Assembly (NCBI GenBank): GCA_025716815.1
Contig: JAIXMN010000003.1
Location: 1,736,001-1,800,000 of the forward strand
Length of the DNA: 64,000 bases
From: Dichotomocladium elegans
Lineage: Eukaryota; Mucoromycota; Mucoromycetes; Mucorales; Lichtheimiaceae
Direction of reading: 5' to 3'
Under the pieces are notes generated by a model. It searched no databases. It saw only the letters and a list, made by a program, of their open reading frames with translations, and was not told the DNA's origin. This document shows positions 1 to 10,513 of this stretch, piece after piece. The number at the start of each line of letters is the position of its first letter. Position 1 is the first letter of the stretch. The position numbers and the translations under genes are program-made.

Positions 1-3000
1 CTTTCAAACTAGTAATTAAAGTATAGACGATTCGGGCGGAAATGATCGGCTTTCCAAGAAATCAAGAAAAGTACGAAGAACGATACCTGGGCAGGTTTTG
101 GATACTTACTCGTGGAAGGATCCCACTATAAGCCCATATATATAGCAACTATCGTGAATTATTCGAAGTGATAACAGCAGTCGGATAAGCTCCTGATCAG
201 CGCACGAATAAGTATCACGGCTGGAAGCAAGACTGAAGAGATCATTCTCAAGCTTTCTGTAACTTCCCAGCGCAAAGCTCTCTATCCGACTGATTACATC
301 TATGGCGCACTTGGACTATTGGATATTGATATTCCATGCTTGGAGAACCCAAACATATTCATTCAGCCCGGTAATGATTTTTATTAAAGGCGCTGACAGA
401 TCTGCCAAGTATATGTAACGTCATTTTCCCGGTCATGACCTACTTGTATTTAGATGTACAGAGTAATGACGTTGTAATATCGATAGAGAATATATCAAAG
501 ATGCATATTTTATTTGTATTTGACAGTATAAAAGGAATAAGGCATAGTGATATATCATCCCTTACCGAGAATTTTTGATAGATGACGTCGAGCTCGCTAT
601 ACTTTGGCCGCAATTGGATAGAGGTGATTCAATCTAACATAGACATTTAAACAATATCTATGCAAGAAAATTCCTACGACGTATATAAGATTAATTTTCG
701 TGATGAGATTCAGTCTTCGCCTGCGTTCAGCATAAGTACTCGTTCAGTAGCTCATTGATTTGTGAGTAACGAGAAAAATATATCGGGAAAAATGTATGGA
801 ATATAGGGAAATCCGTATAGCAGCTGCGAATATCGAGGATCAATGGGACGAATTAAGAGAGGACAGGCATGTCAGCGGAAAACGGGGCGATGATATTTAC
901 ATCTGATGCACGATAAAGTGGGAAAGGTTGATCGAAATACGATGGCGCTGAAAAGCAGATAATGATGAGTCTTGTTTCTATGCTTGCATTAGTTGAACCA
1001 GTCGAGAGGTATTTAACTGCAAGCGCTGGATGAAACTGAAGAAGCCGTTCGAAAATAGGCTTGAACAGCAAACCAATTGCTTGCTATCGTCAATATTATC
1101 GGTTAACATACTTCTATTAAAGTCATCAAAATAGGTACCCTTAAATTGAAATGTATGACATTGACACATTTGATGCATCTGCCCATTTAAGAAGGAGAAA
1201 ACAGTGCATGTGGTGTGTTAGCGCTATGGAGGAAGAAAGTGCCGACCTACATACGGTGTCCTTCAGCAGACTATCTGCTTATGGACATTTTGAAGGCAGT
1301 ATGAGCCCAGACCTTCATATAAAACGGTAGCTTAGAATGAGAAGGTCTTCATCCATCCCGGGTTTTATTGCTTCACCATCTACATCCAGAGAAATTATAC
1401 ATAAAACAGTTAAAAAAGCAAAATGATTAGGCAGTATATATATGATGACGCATATCTTGTACATCGCTTCCGGTGGCGAAGAACTACGAACGCGGTTCTT
1501 AGGTATTTCGAAATATCCCTTCTTCTTCATTCCCCTTTTTGGTTTTTCTCACCACCATAGTCATTAAAGATTAACCCGTCCTACTTGATATGGACCCTTC
1601 AGAATGCAGGGAATTCCATATTATTGTCCACTTATTCTATCCCTTTGAGCATGTCTTTACCATCTTTGGTATAGTTATCCCCTTCGTTTCTAGTATTAAT
1701 AGGACTGAGAAAGCTAACTTACACGTATTCTGGGTTCATGTAGTTATAAGTCAAAGCATATAGGGTTTCATTGACACTGCCCTGCGGACTAATGTATTCT
1801 TGTTTGTATGCCATATCTCTGCTTTTATTTACGCGTTTATATGACGTCTATCTATCATGAAGGCATCAACACTTTCTCAGCCGAAAACGTTCCGATGGAT
1901 GAGGCATTGCGTCAAGAATTACTTGGATGAGGAAGCAGCCAGACGAGTAAGGCAAATGCCAACTTATTGATTGCTGCATATAGGTTTTAGATCCCGCTGC
2001 ATTCGTCACTAGATTCCTCATTTGGAACAATGGTAAATCCTGATAGAATGAACCTCGTTTAACCCACTTCCAGAACAATGGTAGAAAAAATGGTCCTTAT
2101 TAATAATATTAACAAGATAGATACACAGTATACTATGACATAAGACGTCATACACTATTTGTCGAGACTACCCGCATAAAGTACTCAGTAAATATATGAA
2201 GCAGATCTATCCCAGAAATTCAGTAAAACCAGGTCGGTAAGAACTTGTGGTTGCAGTATTCACATTATGTAAGTCCATATGATTAATCTACATCGTTAAA
2301 TCAAGAAATAATAGATATTCCAGAAAAAATTAAAAGGGAAAGCAGGTCGCGGCTGTTCATTTTTAACCTATTGCATTACGGCTTTAGACCTTCCTAAGGT
2401 GAGGATCCTGGATGGGTAATGCAAAGTGGGGAGAATGGAAAAAAATTGAGCGATCACATTGCTGTTGTAAATTAAATATGAAAATATTCGTAGATTGGAG
2501 GCATACAAGGGAACCACAGCGATAGGGGAAAAAGATTTATAAATATGTTGATGCTTTTCCTACGCTACGTTATGAATTATCGTAGCTTTCAATCCATTGG
2601 AATAGACATAGTTTACTTCGCAGCACTCTAAACTAGTATACATGGTGTCGATGATCCGTCATACTTGATGACTTCTATCTCAACTTATACATAGTTCGCC
2701 TTCTGCTCCCATTTTACAATGACCTCTAACGCGTGGCCATATGATACATCCAAATCCAGCAGCCGATTACAAAGATTCATTCAAAGAATACATTACCCGT
2801 CAAGGATCGGAATTGCCTTGACACTAGCCTCATCTGTTTCAACCACAGCCCGCTTACAGCGTCGTATAAACTGCTAACATTTTATCGCATTGGAGACTCT
2901 GTTAATAGTAGCACATCTTCGTGTATATATACACATCACTGTTTATCTTAAAGATTTCATTACCTTTATTTCCTAATGCCCGTACGGTCCATTTGGTTTA

Positions 3001-5254
3001 TTACTTATCACGGCGTTCAGTTTCCTGCTTTCTTTCTGTCGTGCTTCATCCCGTCGAAAAATATCTAGTACCTTCTTTTTGTATCAGCGTTCGTTCTATG
3101 TCCCTTCATCTTATATCAATCATCCCATTTAGTCTATCCTATTCCGCCCTCCTCTTCCCCTATCGTTCACTCTCATCCCGATGTTCACAATGGTGTAACA
3201 ATAGTCTAGAAATCTTTGGGCTATTGTTAAATAGCTTCCTCTTACTCGAATTACTAAGTACTAAATAATATGAATGCATTCCAGGTGTAAAGACAAAGGG
3301 AAGAGTCACTCATCACCAGCATTTCCCAGAATACCGAAATACTACTATGGATGTTCAGATATCTTACCGACAACATCAGTAATTATCTCGTAATTAAAAT
3401 TACTGGAAGCATGAGGAATACAGTGTGTCAAAAGATACCCTGTTGTTAATTCGAAAGAGAGGGCCATGGGTAGACGGGCACTCGTCTTTTACTTCCAGCG
3501 CCCATAAAGGAAGGAACGCATAGTCTAATACTATAGCTGCGCCTACCATCTCCTTTACTACTTACTGAGTTCTGCTTCAGAATAAGCAATGTTTAGATCA
3601 ATCATCGGAGACGACAATCTCTTTAATACTTAATGTTATAGATCATGAGCATATATAATAAGAAAGCACGTATGAATAACTTCGAACGTAGCAAAAGAGC
3701 TTCAGGCAATTGCCAATATCAAATTCTAAAAAGAACCAGTAAAAAGCTGTGATCAGGCCTTTCTGGTTGCGCAGCACAATTAATTTTGTAGCTTCATTTG
3801 AATTATACTGCTGACATTGTGGTGCTTTAGTTGTTTTTAAGCTGGACAGTAAGAATACGATGAGACTCGTGGATGTCTTTTATTCGAATGTAATCGGAAT
3901 TAAGATCCTCTATCGCTACACATTTATCTACTAGTTATATGGTTTATGGAAGAGGTTCTTATTAAGTCAACTGGATACCCCGTCTTGACACTCGGAGATG
4001 GTAGCACTATTACAGATAAGTTGCCTGTGTGTGTATAGGTGACCATTATCATAGATTATATGCCCTTGTTCCTTTCAGACCATCATCACGTCGGTAACAC
4101 CTCATAAAAACCCGCTGGGAGAAAATACGGAAAAAGACTTTGGAAATGGATCCGGTTATAACGCAGTGTCATGGATCCTTCAATCCGTAATCACCTATGC
4201 GACAAACATGGCCAAAAAAAAAAACGAGATTGTTCGAGAGCTTTCAGTCCTAACATTACCTAAAATACCCTTTTCTGTTTCTTTTCTTTTTTTTTTTTAT
4301 ATTTACCTACATTAGCTTACATTATATTTATTGATACTTAAATCATCGTAATTATATCTATATCTTTCTCTCGATCGCAAGGATATTGATATCTAATATA
4401 AATATCCTTGCGATCGGGATAATAGAGATCATAGAACTAGTCACCCATCAATTATTTCTCCCCTCTATGTCCCTATTCTGGCCATGGCGTTTACGTCAAA
4501 CCCACGATAAAGAAATTACCCACGTGTCATCTTTATTTTTATTTTTTTGGTTCAACGGACGGAAGACGACCTCGAAGAGAGAAGACCAAGAAAAGGTTCA
4601 GTAGATGATTGATCATTTATTGCTGTATACATGCCCCTTGTTATACTGCTTTCTAATACTAAAATAATATACATGTAATATCGTCATTTGTATGGACAAC
4701 GTGTTTAAAGAAGTAATTGCGTCTGTCATAATCCCTGTCGCCGAGGTATCAATAGAAAACGGTAGGTCGGTTGTTCAAATAGCTGTTTAATGCGACTACG
4801 ACACACGCGGCCACGGGTTCCAAATTTCAGTTTGAGAAAAGTCGCATGGGAGTTCGCTGACCAAGGAAATGCTAGCAGTACCAGCCATCCTCACCACTGA
4901 ATGTCACCGGCCTCACCTCCTTCCTTTATTAAGACTAGGGATACCCATTTCTACCAGTTCTACCACATCAATTGTCCGATCTTTACTGTTTACATAATTG
5001 TATTTACATGTAGTTATATTATTCATCATTATTATTCTTCCTTACCTGGCTTTAGTAATCCGCAAGAATAGTAGTACATATAAGATATCAATTCCTAAAA
5101 TTAAAAAGACACCTCTTTTCTCCAGTTCAGTTATTCTTTCATTCGGCCAAGGTCTACCTGCCAAAAAATAACGACACAAAAAAAAAAACTTTTGTCTAAG
5201 CCTTGCGTTTGAGCAAAACAGCCATTGTACTTGGAAACTAGAGAGTAACAAATA
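1..5254. other. Gene-empty AT-rich stretch
   Basis: I see no gene here. The open frames are all under about 115 codons, start at random, overlap on both strands and show no recognisable domain or plausible splice structure. Base composition is AT-rich with many A and T runs (for example around 4208–4220 and 4285–4302). The only clear structure is the inverted repeat at 4372–4416. The stretch ends at the tRNA-Gln/LINE cluster. Gene-poor AT-rich DNA beside LINEs resembles the pericentromeric layout described for Mucor, but that is inference. Confidence 0.6.
4372..4416. repeat. Perfect 16-bp inverted repeat (cruciform candidate)
   Basis: Arms CGATCGCAAGGATATT (4372–4387) and AATATCCTTGCGATCG (4401–4416) are exact reverse complements, separated by 13 AT-rich bases. 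The arms are richer in GC than the surroundings, and no gene lies nearby that would make it a terminator. It could be the tip of a small mobile element or a protein-binding palindrome. Confidence 0.7.
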
Positions 5255-5325
5255 GGTCTCGCCGAGACTCGAACTCGGATAATGAGATTCAAAGTCTCAT
5301 ATGCTAACCATTACATCACGAAACC
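5255..5325 (-). tRNA. trnQ-TTG: tRNA-Gln (anticodon TTG)
   Basis: The reverse complement folds as a complete 71-nt cloverleaf. The acceptor arm GGTTTCG pairs with CGAGACC (one T-G wobble). The anticodon stem TGAGA/TCTCA holds loop CTTTGAA, giving anticodon TTG. The T arm contains GTTCGAG. There is no intron. Its 5' end (position 5325) abuts the LINE, so the tRNA has lost its original 5' flank but keeps its internal A and B boxes and should still be transcribable by RNA polymerase III. Confidence 0.93.
5312..5325. repeat. Left copy of 14-bp LINE target-site duplication
   Basis: TACATCACGAAACC here is the first 14 nt of the tRNA-Gln (read on the minus strand). The identical string recurs at 10500–10513, exactly at the junction between the 3' end of LINE copy 1 and the 5' end of LINE copy 2. 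It is best read as the target-site duplication made when copy 1 inserted. Confidence 0.8.
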
Positions 5326-5495
5326 CACTCTCTTTCCGATACTCCTCACTTTTTTTGGAATTAGAGTTTAAAGCCAAAGTGACAACAACAAACGACAGTA
5401 ATAGCATCATCCATCCGCGCATCCCATCCATCCGTCGCTGCAGCATCAGCGACATCATCCATCCGTCCTCAGACAACAGCAAAAAGAGCCGTACC

Positions 5496-6614
5496 ATGGT
5501 GGATTTCGACTTCTCCATGGATAAAGTGGATTTCTTGGGTGGACCGACTCATCCATCCACGCCCTCATCCATCCGTCCGAAGAACCGGGTGCCAGACCTC
5601 CTCGCGACCATTGCGCGGCTTGAACGCACCGTTGCGAGCCTCGAAGCGAAGTTAGAGGCGATGGAGCTGCGTCAAGCAGCTTTCACCCCTCAAAACTCTG
5701 CCGCCCCCATGATCAGTGCTTCTCCTGCCGACCCTGCTGGACAAGCACGTGATCCAGTCACGAAACGCCCAAGCAAGGGCAAGAAACCTGCTGGCCCCAC
5801 CTCACGCCTGACCACCACCCCTGCCTCCGCCCAGAAAATTACGTCTGTTGCCCCCACAGCAGCAGTAAAGGATACCTCCACTGCTGCATCCTCGTGGGCA
5901 ACAGTGACCGCCAAACACTTGCCCCCTCAGGGCAAGAAAAAAAAGACCACCAAGAAGCCCGCCAAGACCCAGGCCGTGAGGGCTTTTCAGGAAGCGTCTG
6001 GCCCTTCGCAGTACACATTTGTGTACATCCCCTGCCGCCGCCACCTCCGCCACCACGAAGTACGGCAAATGCTTGCCGTGCTGAAGATCCCACAATCCCG
6101 CGTCCTTGACGTACAGTTCCCTGCAAAGGGAACTGTTGCACTGCTGGTGCATACCGCCTTCCACGACGAGCTTGTGGAAAAACTCAAGGTGGACGGGGTA
6201 AACCCCCGTCAGTCTTTTGACCCTCTCGCTGCCGAGATTGTTGGTAACACTGAGCATGCCAACAAACCCGCCGCCGAACGCGCCTTGTTGGCAAAATCCA
6301 TTTTTGCCAATCGCATGCTGCGATCATGCGCGCGTATGCCAAGACCTTTGGGCTACAGTGTAGCCAGATTCTTCGCCTCCCCTGCCGCCGCCAACCTCCA
6401 ACTTGACGATGCTTGGTGGAAGAAGTTCCTTGCAGAACGGACCCCCGCCAAGTTGACCAAGAACACCACCGCCACCACCACCAACAACAACAACAACACC
6501 ACCATCCGCACCACCACACCACCCTCGACAGACGTTGTCATGGACTTCGACCTTGACATCGATCTCGACATCCCGACCGCCACGCCATCATCTGGTTCTG
6601 ACTCTCAGCAATGA
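5496..6614 (+). CDS. LINE ORF1 protein (coiled coil, nucleic-acid binding)
   Basis: The ATG at 5496 sits in a good context (TACCATGG) and opens a 372-residue frame; an upstream in-frame ATG at 5301 lies inside the tRNA and is unlikely to be used. Around residues 34–60 there is a heptad-like Leu/Ala/Glu segment (ATIARLERTVASLEAKLEAM), a probable coiled coil for multimerisation. Next comes a Lys/Pro/Ala-rich basic linker, then a conserved folded part (about residues 170–235, starting near FVYIPCRRHLR) that may be RRM-like. The tail is Asn/Thr-rich and ends with acidic DxDxDxD repeats. ORF1 proteins of this type bind element RNA in the RNP. The stop TGA overlaps the ATG of ORF2, suggesting coupled translation. 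Confidence 0.85.
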   Translation: MVDFDFSMDKVDFLGGPTHPSTPSSIRPKNRVPDLLATIARLERTVASLEAKLEAMELRQAAFTPQNSAAPMISASPADPAGQARDPVTKRPSKGKKPAGPTSRLTTTPASAQKITSVAPTAAVKDTSTAASSWATVTAKHLPPQGKKKKTTKKPAKTQAVRAFQEASGPSQYTFVYIPCRRHLRHHEVRQMLAVLKIPQSRVLDVQFPAKGTVALLVHTAFHDELVEKLKVDGVNPRQSFDPLAAEIVGNTEHANKPAAERALLAKSIFANRMLRSCARMPRPLGYSVARFFASPAAANLQLDDAWWKKFLAERTPAKLTKNTTATTTNNNNNTTIRTTTPPSTDVVMDFDLDIDLDIPTATPSSGSDSQQ

Positions 6615-9600
6615 GTAGTCAAGAACGGATCAAAATCGCCACCCTCAACATCCGCAACATCCGTCATAACCTGGTAAGCGTGATAGAAGCCTGTGTGAAT
6701 GAAAATGTTGACATCCTCTTCCTCTGTGAAACCTACTTTCGCCGTGGCAAACTTCGGTGCGCCTGGACTCAATTCCACAACTACGCCGAGCATAATGCGA
6801 TTCACAACCGTCATGACCGCTTTGGCCTGTCCTTCCTGATCCGCCCCTCCTTCCCCTACGAGGTTCGTCTGCTTCCTATTCAGAACGGTGAGTCCCTGTC
6901 ACTGAAAGTTGGGCCCTATACACTGCATGGTCTATACTTGCCGCCTTCGCTGTCACCAGAGGAGGCTGCTCAGAGGTATAGTTCTCTGTCCATGGATCCA
7001 TATACAATTGTACTTGGGGACTTGAATGTGCGGCTTGGGAGTTTAACAGGTGATTCTCGTTTTACACCCAACCGCCACCATGCACTGAGGGAATGGTTGT
7101 GCACACACGACTTAACCTTGTGGAATGCTGAGTTGGCATTTGGTCAACCTACGTTTGCTACGGTAGCGCGGACTCAAGCTGCTGCGTCGGCCTCTGAGGA
7201 TGGCTCCAATTTGAAAACGAGCATCATTGATTATTTTATCTCGATGCGCGACCACTTGCTTGATCCGGCCATGGTCATTCACACCGGCCTAGGCATATCG
7301 GATCACCACTTGTGTGAGCTGTCATTTGTGCCCGTCAATATGCGACGGCTTCCCGCTGTGCCAGCAATGCGTCGGTCATGGCGTCTTCAGCGTCTCAAAG
7401 CGCAGGAGGTGCAAGACTCGTACTCTGACCAGTTTGACGAGGCTGCAGGTCCTCTTCTGGAAGACATCCAATCTGCTATCGATAAAGACAACAACATGCC
7501 GCTGAGCCCTGAAGTACTGGAAGGCTTCGTGCAGCGTCTCAATGAGGCATTGTACACTGCCTTGGACAAGAGTGTAGGGCGCACTCGTCCCCGTCTCGAC
7601 AGCCACAAGTGGTTTTGGAGCAGCCGTCTTCAGCACCTTGACAACAGTAGAAAAAAGTGGGCCTCACAGCTCGCTCGTTCTCGTCATGGTATCGAACGCA
7701 TTACGGCCCACCGCGAATGGCTTGCTGCGTGTGCAGCATTTCGGAAAGCGGTACGGGCTGCTCAGCGGCAATCCTGGATTGACTTTTGTCAGCAGCTGCA
7801 AGCTGATCCTACAGAAATGACGGCCGCGGTGAAACGGATGCGCATGCGCCAACGCACCAACGTCACGATTTCGTCTCCCGAGGGACCGTTGCAGGCTGCC
7901 AACGACATGGCGTCCCATTTGGAACGAGTGTTCGGCGGGTCTGTGGCACCTCGTGTCTCACCGGGCAGCGATGTCCACCGAGAACCCCCTCCGTGGAATG
8001 TAGGCGACATTCGTCAAGCGCTCAACGATCTACCCAATCGAAAAGCACCAGGCGTAGACCACATTAAGGCGGAAATGCTCAAGCCCATTGCACCGACTCT
8101 CACTCCCTTTCTGGATGGCATATTTACCCTTTGTTGGCGTCTGGGGTGGTCTCCTCTCGCCTGGCGGACTGCGCAAGTGGTTCCGATTTACAAAAACAAG
8201 GGCCCCACTGCGGATCCAGCCAACTTTCGGCCGATTAGTTTGACGTCGGTCTTTCGTAAACTCCTTGAACGGTGTTTGCAGCCTTCGTTGCTCTATTCCA
8301 TGCCGATTCTCGATGTTGCGCAGGGTGGTTTCCGAGCACATCGAGGCACGTTGGATCAAGCGGCTTGCCTCCATGAGTTGATGCAAGCATATTCGCGCCA
8401 AGAGGGATCGGAGCAGATTCCTCCTGTTGTTGTCTTTTTGGATATCAAGGCTGCGTATGACAGTGCCAATCGGCTTGTTATATGGGATTCGCTCCGTCAC
8501 TTTGTGGCGGCGCCTCTGCTCGCGCTACTTCAGAACCTCTTTGACGACATTGTTGTCACGGTGATCCACATGAATGTAGCATCCCGGGAAATTCACCCCA
8601 GGCACGGTGTACTGCAAGGAAGTATTTTATCTCCTTTTCTTTATTCTATTTTCATTGATTCCCTTCCGCGCCTTTTGCGGTCGGTTTCAACATCTCCTCA
8701 TCTTGTGCGTGTACCTTCCCCTCCTTCTTCCCGATCCCTCAATTGGAGCTCAAGGCGACCTTTTACTTTTAACACCGCTCATGCTTCTCCCCGTTCTCTT
8801 ATTGACGACTTACGCGACCCCTACAATCCTTATCTTATCCCCGCCGACCTTGAGCCTGGGACTGGGACCCCTTCTTCTTTTGTTCCGATCAATTGCTTGC
8901 TGTATGCGGATGATGTAGCCCTTGTGGCACGCACCACTCGCGATATGCAGCATCTGCTGTTGGCCGCCGAACAACACTCGAATCTCCTTGGATATCGATG
9001 GAACCCAACAAAGTGTGAGGTCCTGAATGCGCCGCCTGATTCAGAATTTTGTCTCTACGAGACGCCGATCCCCACTTGTTCAAAATTCCGATACCTTGGT
9101 ATTCCGTTTTCTCGCCATGGGATTGACCGCGGCTTGCTTGTGGAACAGTCTGCTCTACGGGCTTTCGCAGCAATGCGTCAGCTTCGGGCGTCTGGCGTAC
9201 ATATGTATGGCTTTGGCATCTCCTCGGCTCTTAGGGCGTACAAGATCTTTGTGCGTCCCGTGATGGAGTATGGTCTTCCTATTTCTTTCTTTGGTGTTAA
9301 AGAGCTCTCGACGTTGGAGGAGACGCAGCGGCAGTGTCTCCGAATGGCCTTGTGCCGTTCACCGACTGAGAAGGCCCTCGGCACGATTACTATTCAGCTG
9401 CTTGCAGCGCTTCCCCCTATGTACCTTCGTTATCAAATTTTGCAAACGAAGTTTATTCTTCGTGCACGCACACTTCCGCGCAGTACACTATTTGCCTGTA
9501 AGTTCCCGCAGCTCTGCCGTGCTCCCCTGAGCGAGGCCCGTTGGTTCCCCCTTCGGCGCAATGCACTCTGGAAGCACGTTCGGACACTCATTATGGGGCC

Positions 9601-10150
9601 TGACCCCCCCAAAGAGCCTGTGCCGATTGCGGTGGCGAAAGCCATGCAAACCCTCATTGACAAGTTAATCGCCACGCCAGACAAGTATGTTACAGTGAAG
9701 CGAGGAATCTGTAAACCTGCTTGGGATCCAACTCTCTTGTTGCCGTGCACCAGAAAGGAACGTCATCGCTTGGTCAAGTGGCGTCTGGCCTGGTTGCCTC
9801 CAACACCGTCAGTCGACTGCCAGTGTGGTTGCCCTCGGGCAAATCGGGATCATTTCTCTACATGTCCTCTTTTACAAGAGCATCTTCGGTCGTTTCGTTG
9901 GTCTCTTTCTACCCTGATTCCGGATCCCCCCGCTGGTCTGAACGCCATCGACGCCGCTCTGAATCTTCTCCCAGCCAAAGTGCCTCGAAACTTGAAAAAG
10001 TGGCGCACACTCTGGCCGGCTCTTCTTTCTCTTTTAAAACTTATTGATGAACTCACCTCCTCCACTCCTTTTACAGACGAACCTCCACCTGGTCTTCTTC
10101 TTCTCGAGGCCTCACAGAACCTCACTCGCAAAATCCCCCACCCCGTTTAG
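6611..10150 (+). CDS. LINE ORF2: APE endonuclease and reverse transcriptase
   Basis: This intact 1179-residue frame starts at the ATG that overlaps the ORF1 stop. Residues 1–240 form an AP-endonuclease-like domain with KIATLNIRN, the catalytic Glu in FLCETYF, GDLNV and the terminal GISDHHL motif. The reverse transcriptase spans roughly residues 500–830, with FRPISLTSVFRKLLERC, FLDIKAAYDS, GVLQGSILSPFLY and the catalytic YADD at residues 765–768. Near residue 1070 is a CxCx(8)HxxxxC-type zinc knuckle (CQCGCPRANRDHFSTC), common after LINE reverse transcriptases. No RNase H domain is evident. It would nick the target and prime reverse transcription there. The N-terminal endonuclease presumably sets the tRNA-gene preference suggested by the flanks. 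Confidence 0.95.
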   Translation: MSSQERIKIATLNIRNIRHNLVSVIEACVNENVDILFLCETYFRRGKLRCAWTQFHNYAEHNAIHNRHDRFGLSFLIRPSFPYEVRLLPIQNGESLSLKVGPYTLHGLYLPPSLSPEEAAQRYSSLSMDPYTIVLGDLNVRLGSLTGDSRFTPNRHHALREWLCTHDLTLWNAELAFGQPTFATVARTQAAASASEDGSNLKTSIIDYFISMRDHLLDPAMVIHTGLGISDHHLCELSFVPVNMRRLPAVPAMRRSWRLQRLKAQEVQDSYSDQFDEAAGPLLEDIQSAIDKDNNMPLSPEVLEGFVQRLNEALYTALDKSVGRTRPRLDSHKWFWSSRLQHLDNSRKKWASQLARSRHGIERITAHREWLAACAAFRKAVRAAQRQSWIDFCQQLQADPTEMTAAVKRMRMRQRTNVTISSPEGPLQAANDMASHLERVFGGSVAPRVSPGSDVHREPPPWNVGDIRQALNDLPNRKAPGVDHIKAEMLKPIAPTLTPFLDGIFTLCWRLGWSPLAWRTAQVVPIYKNKGPTADPANFRPISLTSVFRKLLERCLQPSLLYSMPILDVAQGGFRAHRGTLDQAACLHELMQAYSRQEGSEQIPPVVVFLDIKAAYDSANRLVIWDSLRHFVAAPLLALLQNLFDDIVVTVIHMNVASREIHPRHGVLQGSILSPFLYSIFIDSLPRLLRSVSTSPHLVRVPSPPSSRSLNWSSRRPFTFNTAHASPRSLIDDLRDPYNPYLIPADLEPGTGTPSSFVPINCLLYADDVALVARTTRDMQHLLLAAEQHSNLLGYRWNPTKCEVLNAPPDSEFCLYETPIPTCSKFRYLGIPFSRHGIDRGLLVEQSALRAFAAMRQLRASGVHMYGFGISSALRAYKIFVRPVMEYGLPISFFGVKELSTLEETQRQCLRMALCRSPTEKALGTITIQLLAALPPMYLRYQILQTKFILRARTLPRSTLFACKFPQLCRAPLSEARWFPLRRNALWKHVRTLIMGPDPPKEPVPIAVAKAMQTLIDKLIATPDKYVTVKRGICKPAWDPTLLLPCTRKERHRLVKWRLAWLPPTPSVDCQCGCPRANRDHFSTCPLLQEHLRSFRWSLSTLIPDPPAGLNAIDAALNLLPAKVPRNLKKWRTLWPALLSLLKLIDELTSSTPFTDEPPPGLLLLEASQNLTRKIPHPV

Positions 10151-10499
10151 AAATTGTACTTCAATTTTATCCCCGCTGTATTCCCCCCGCATTCTTCATT
10201 CATGCAGCTCTATCACGCTTACTTGTGTTACTAACTACATTCCTTTTCCGTCCTACTTCTTTACCGCCCTACATCTCCCTCGCATAGCTTAGAGGTTTTT
10301 CAGGCACGCCCTTTTCCTCTCTGCATCCTATTTCTCTTTTATCTTCGCAATTCAGCTACACTCGTTTTTTTTCTTTTCTTTCTCCTCTGGTGCATGCCAC
10401 TGGAGTTTTATCTTTGTCGACTCTCACCAACGCACCACAGGGCGACCAACAATGCCAAACAAAGCGACGCCCAGAAGCCCATCGAATAAATGATTAATC
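10151..10499 (+). other. LINE copy 1 3' UTR
   Basis: Pyrimidine-rich sequence follows the ORF2 stop. Near the end are AATAAA (about 10485) and ATTAATC just before the duplicated tRNA fragment. There is no poly-A or obvious simple repeat at the junction, so priming probably uses a specific 3' sequence rather than a poly-A tail. No other gene is present. Confidence 0.6.
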
Positions 10500-10513
10500 T
10501 ACATCACGAAACC
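10500..10513. repeat. Right copy of the 14-bp target-site duplication
   Basis: TACATCACGAAACC is identical to 5312–5325. It lies between the 3' end of LINE copy 1 and the first base of the 5' end of LINE copy 2 (ACTCTCTTTCCG...). It is a tRNA-Gln 5' fragment with no tRNA attached. Confidence 0.8.

Larger units (their letters stand above)
5326..10499 (+). mobile_element. Full-length two-ORF non-LTR retrotransposon (LINE), copy 1
   Basis: The element has a short 5' UTR (5326–5495), ORF1, ORF2 overlapping by ATGA, and a 3' UTR of about 350 bp (10151–10499) ending ...AATAAATGATTAATC without a long poly-A tail. Flanking 14-bp duplicates (5312–5325 and 10500–10513) mark the insertion. Both ORFs are uninterrupted and all endonuclease and reverse-transcriptase motifs I looked for are present, so it may be a recent, possibly competent copy. 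The two-ORF APE-type structure resembles the Grem-LINE1 elements reported at Mucor pericentromeres; assignment to that family needs a sequence comparison. Confidence 0.9.

Noticed and set aside
2921..3268. A 115-codon plus-strand frame in the gene-empty block
   Set aside because: Leu/Ser-rich composition typical of chance frames, no domain, no splice partners and no supporting context.
5301..5495. Upstream ATG extending LINE ORF1 by 65 residues
   Set aside because: It lies inside the tRNA gene, outside the element; copy 2 starts at the same MVDF position and the ATG at 5496 has a better context.
5802..6522. Long minus-strand frames opposite LINE ORF1
   Set aside because: Mirror of a codon-biased Pro/Ala/Thr-rich coding strand; Cys/Trp-rich nonsense composition.
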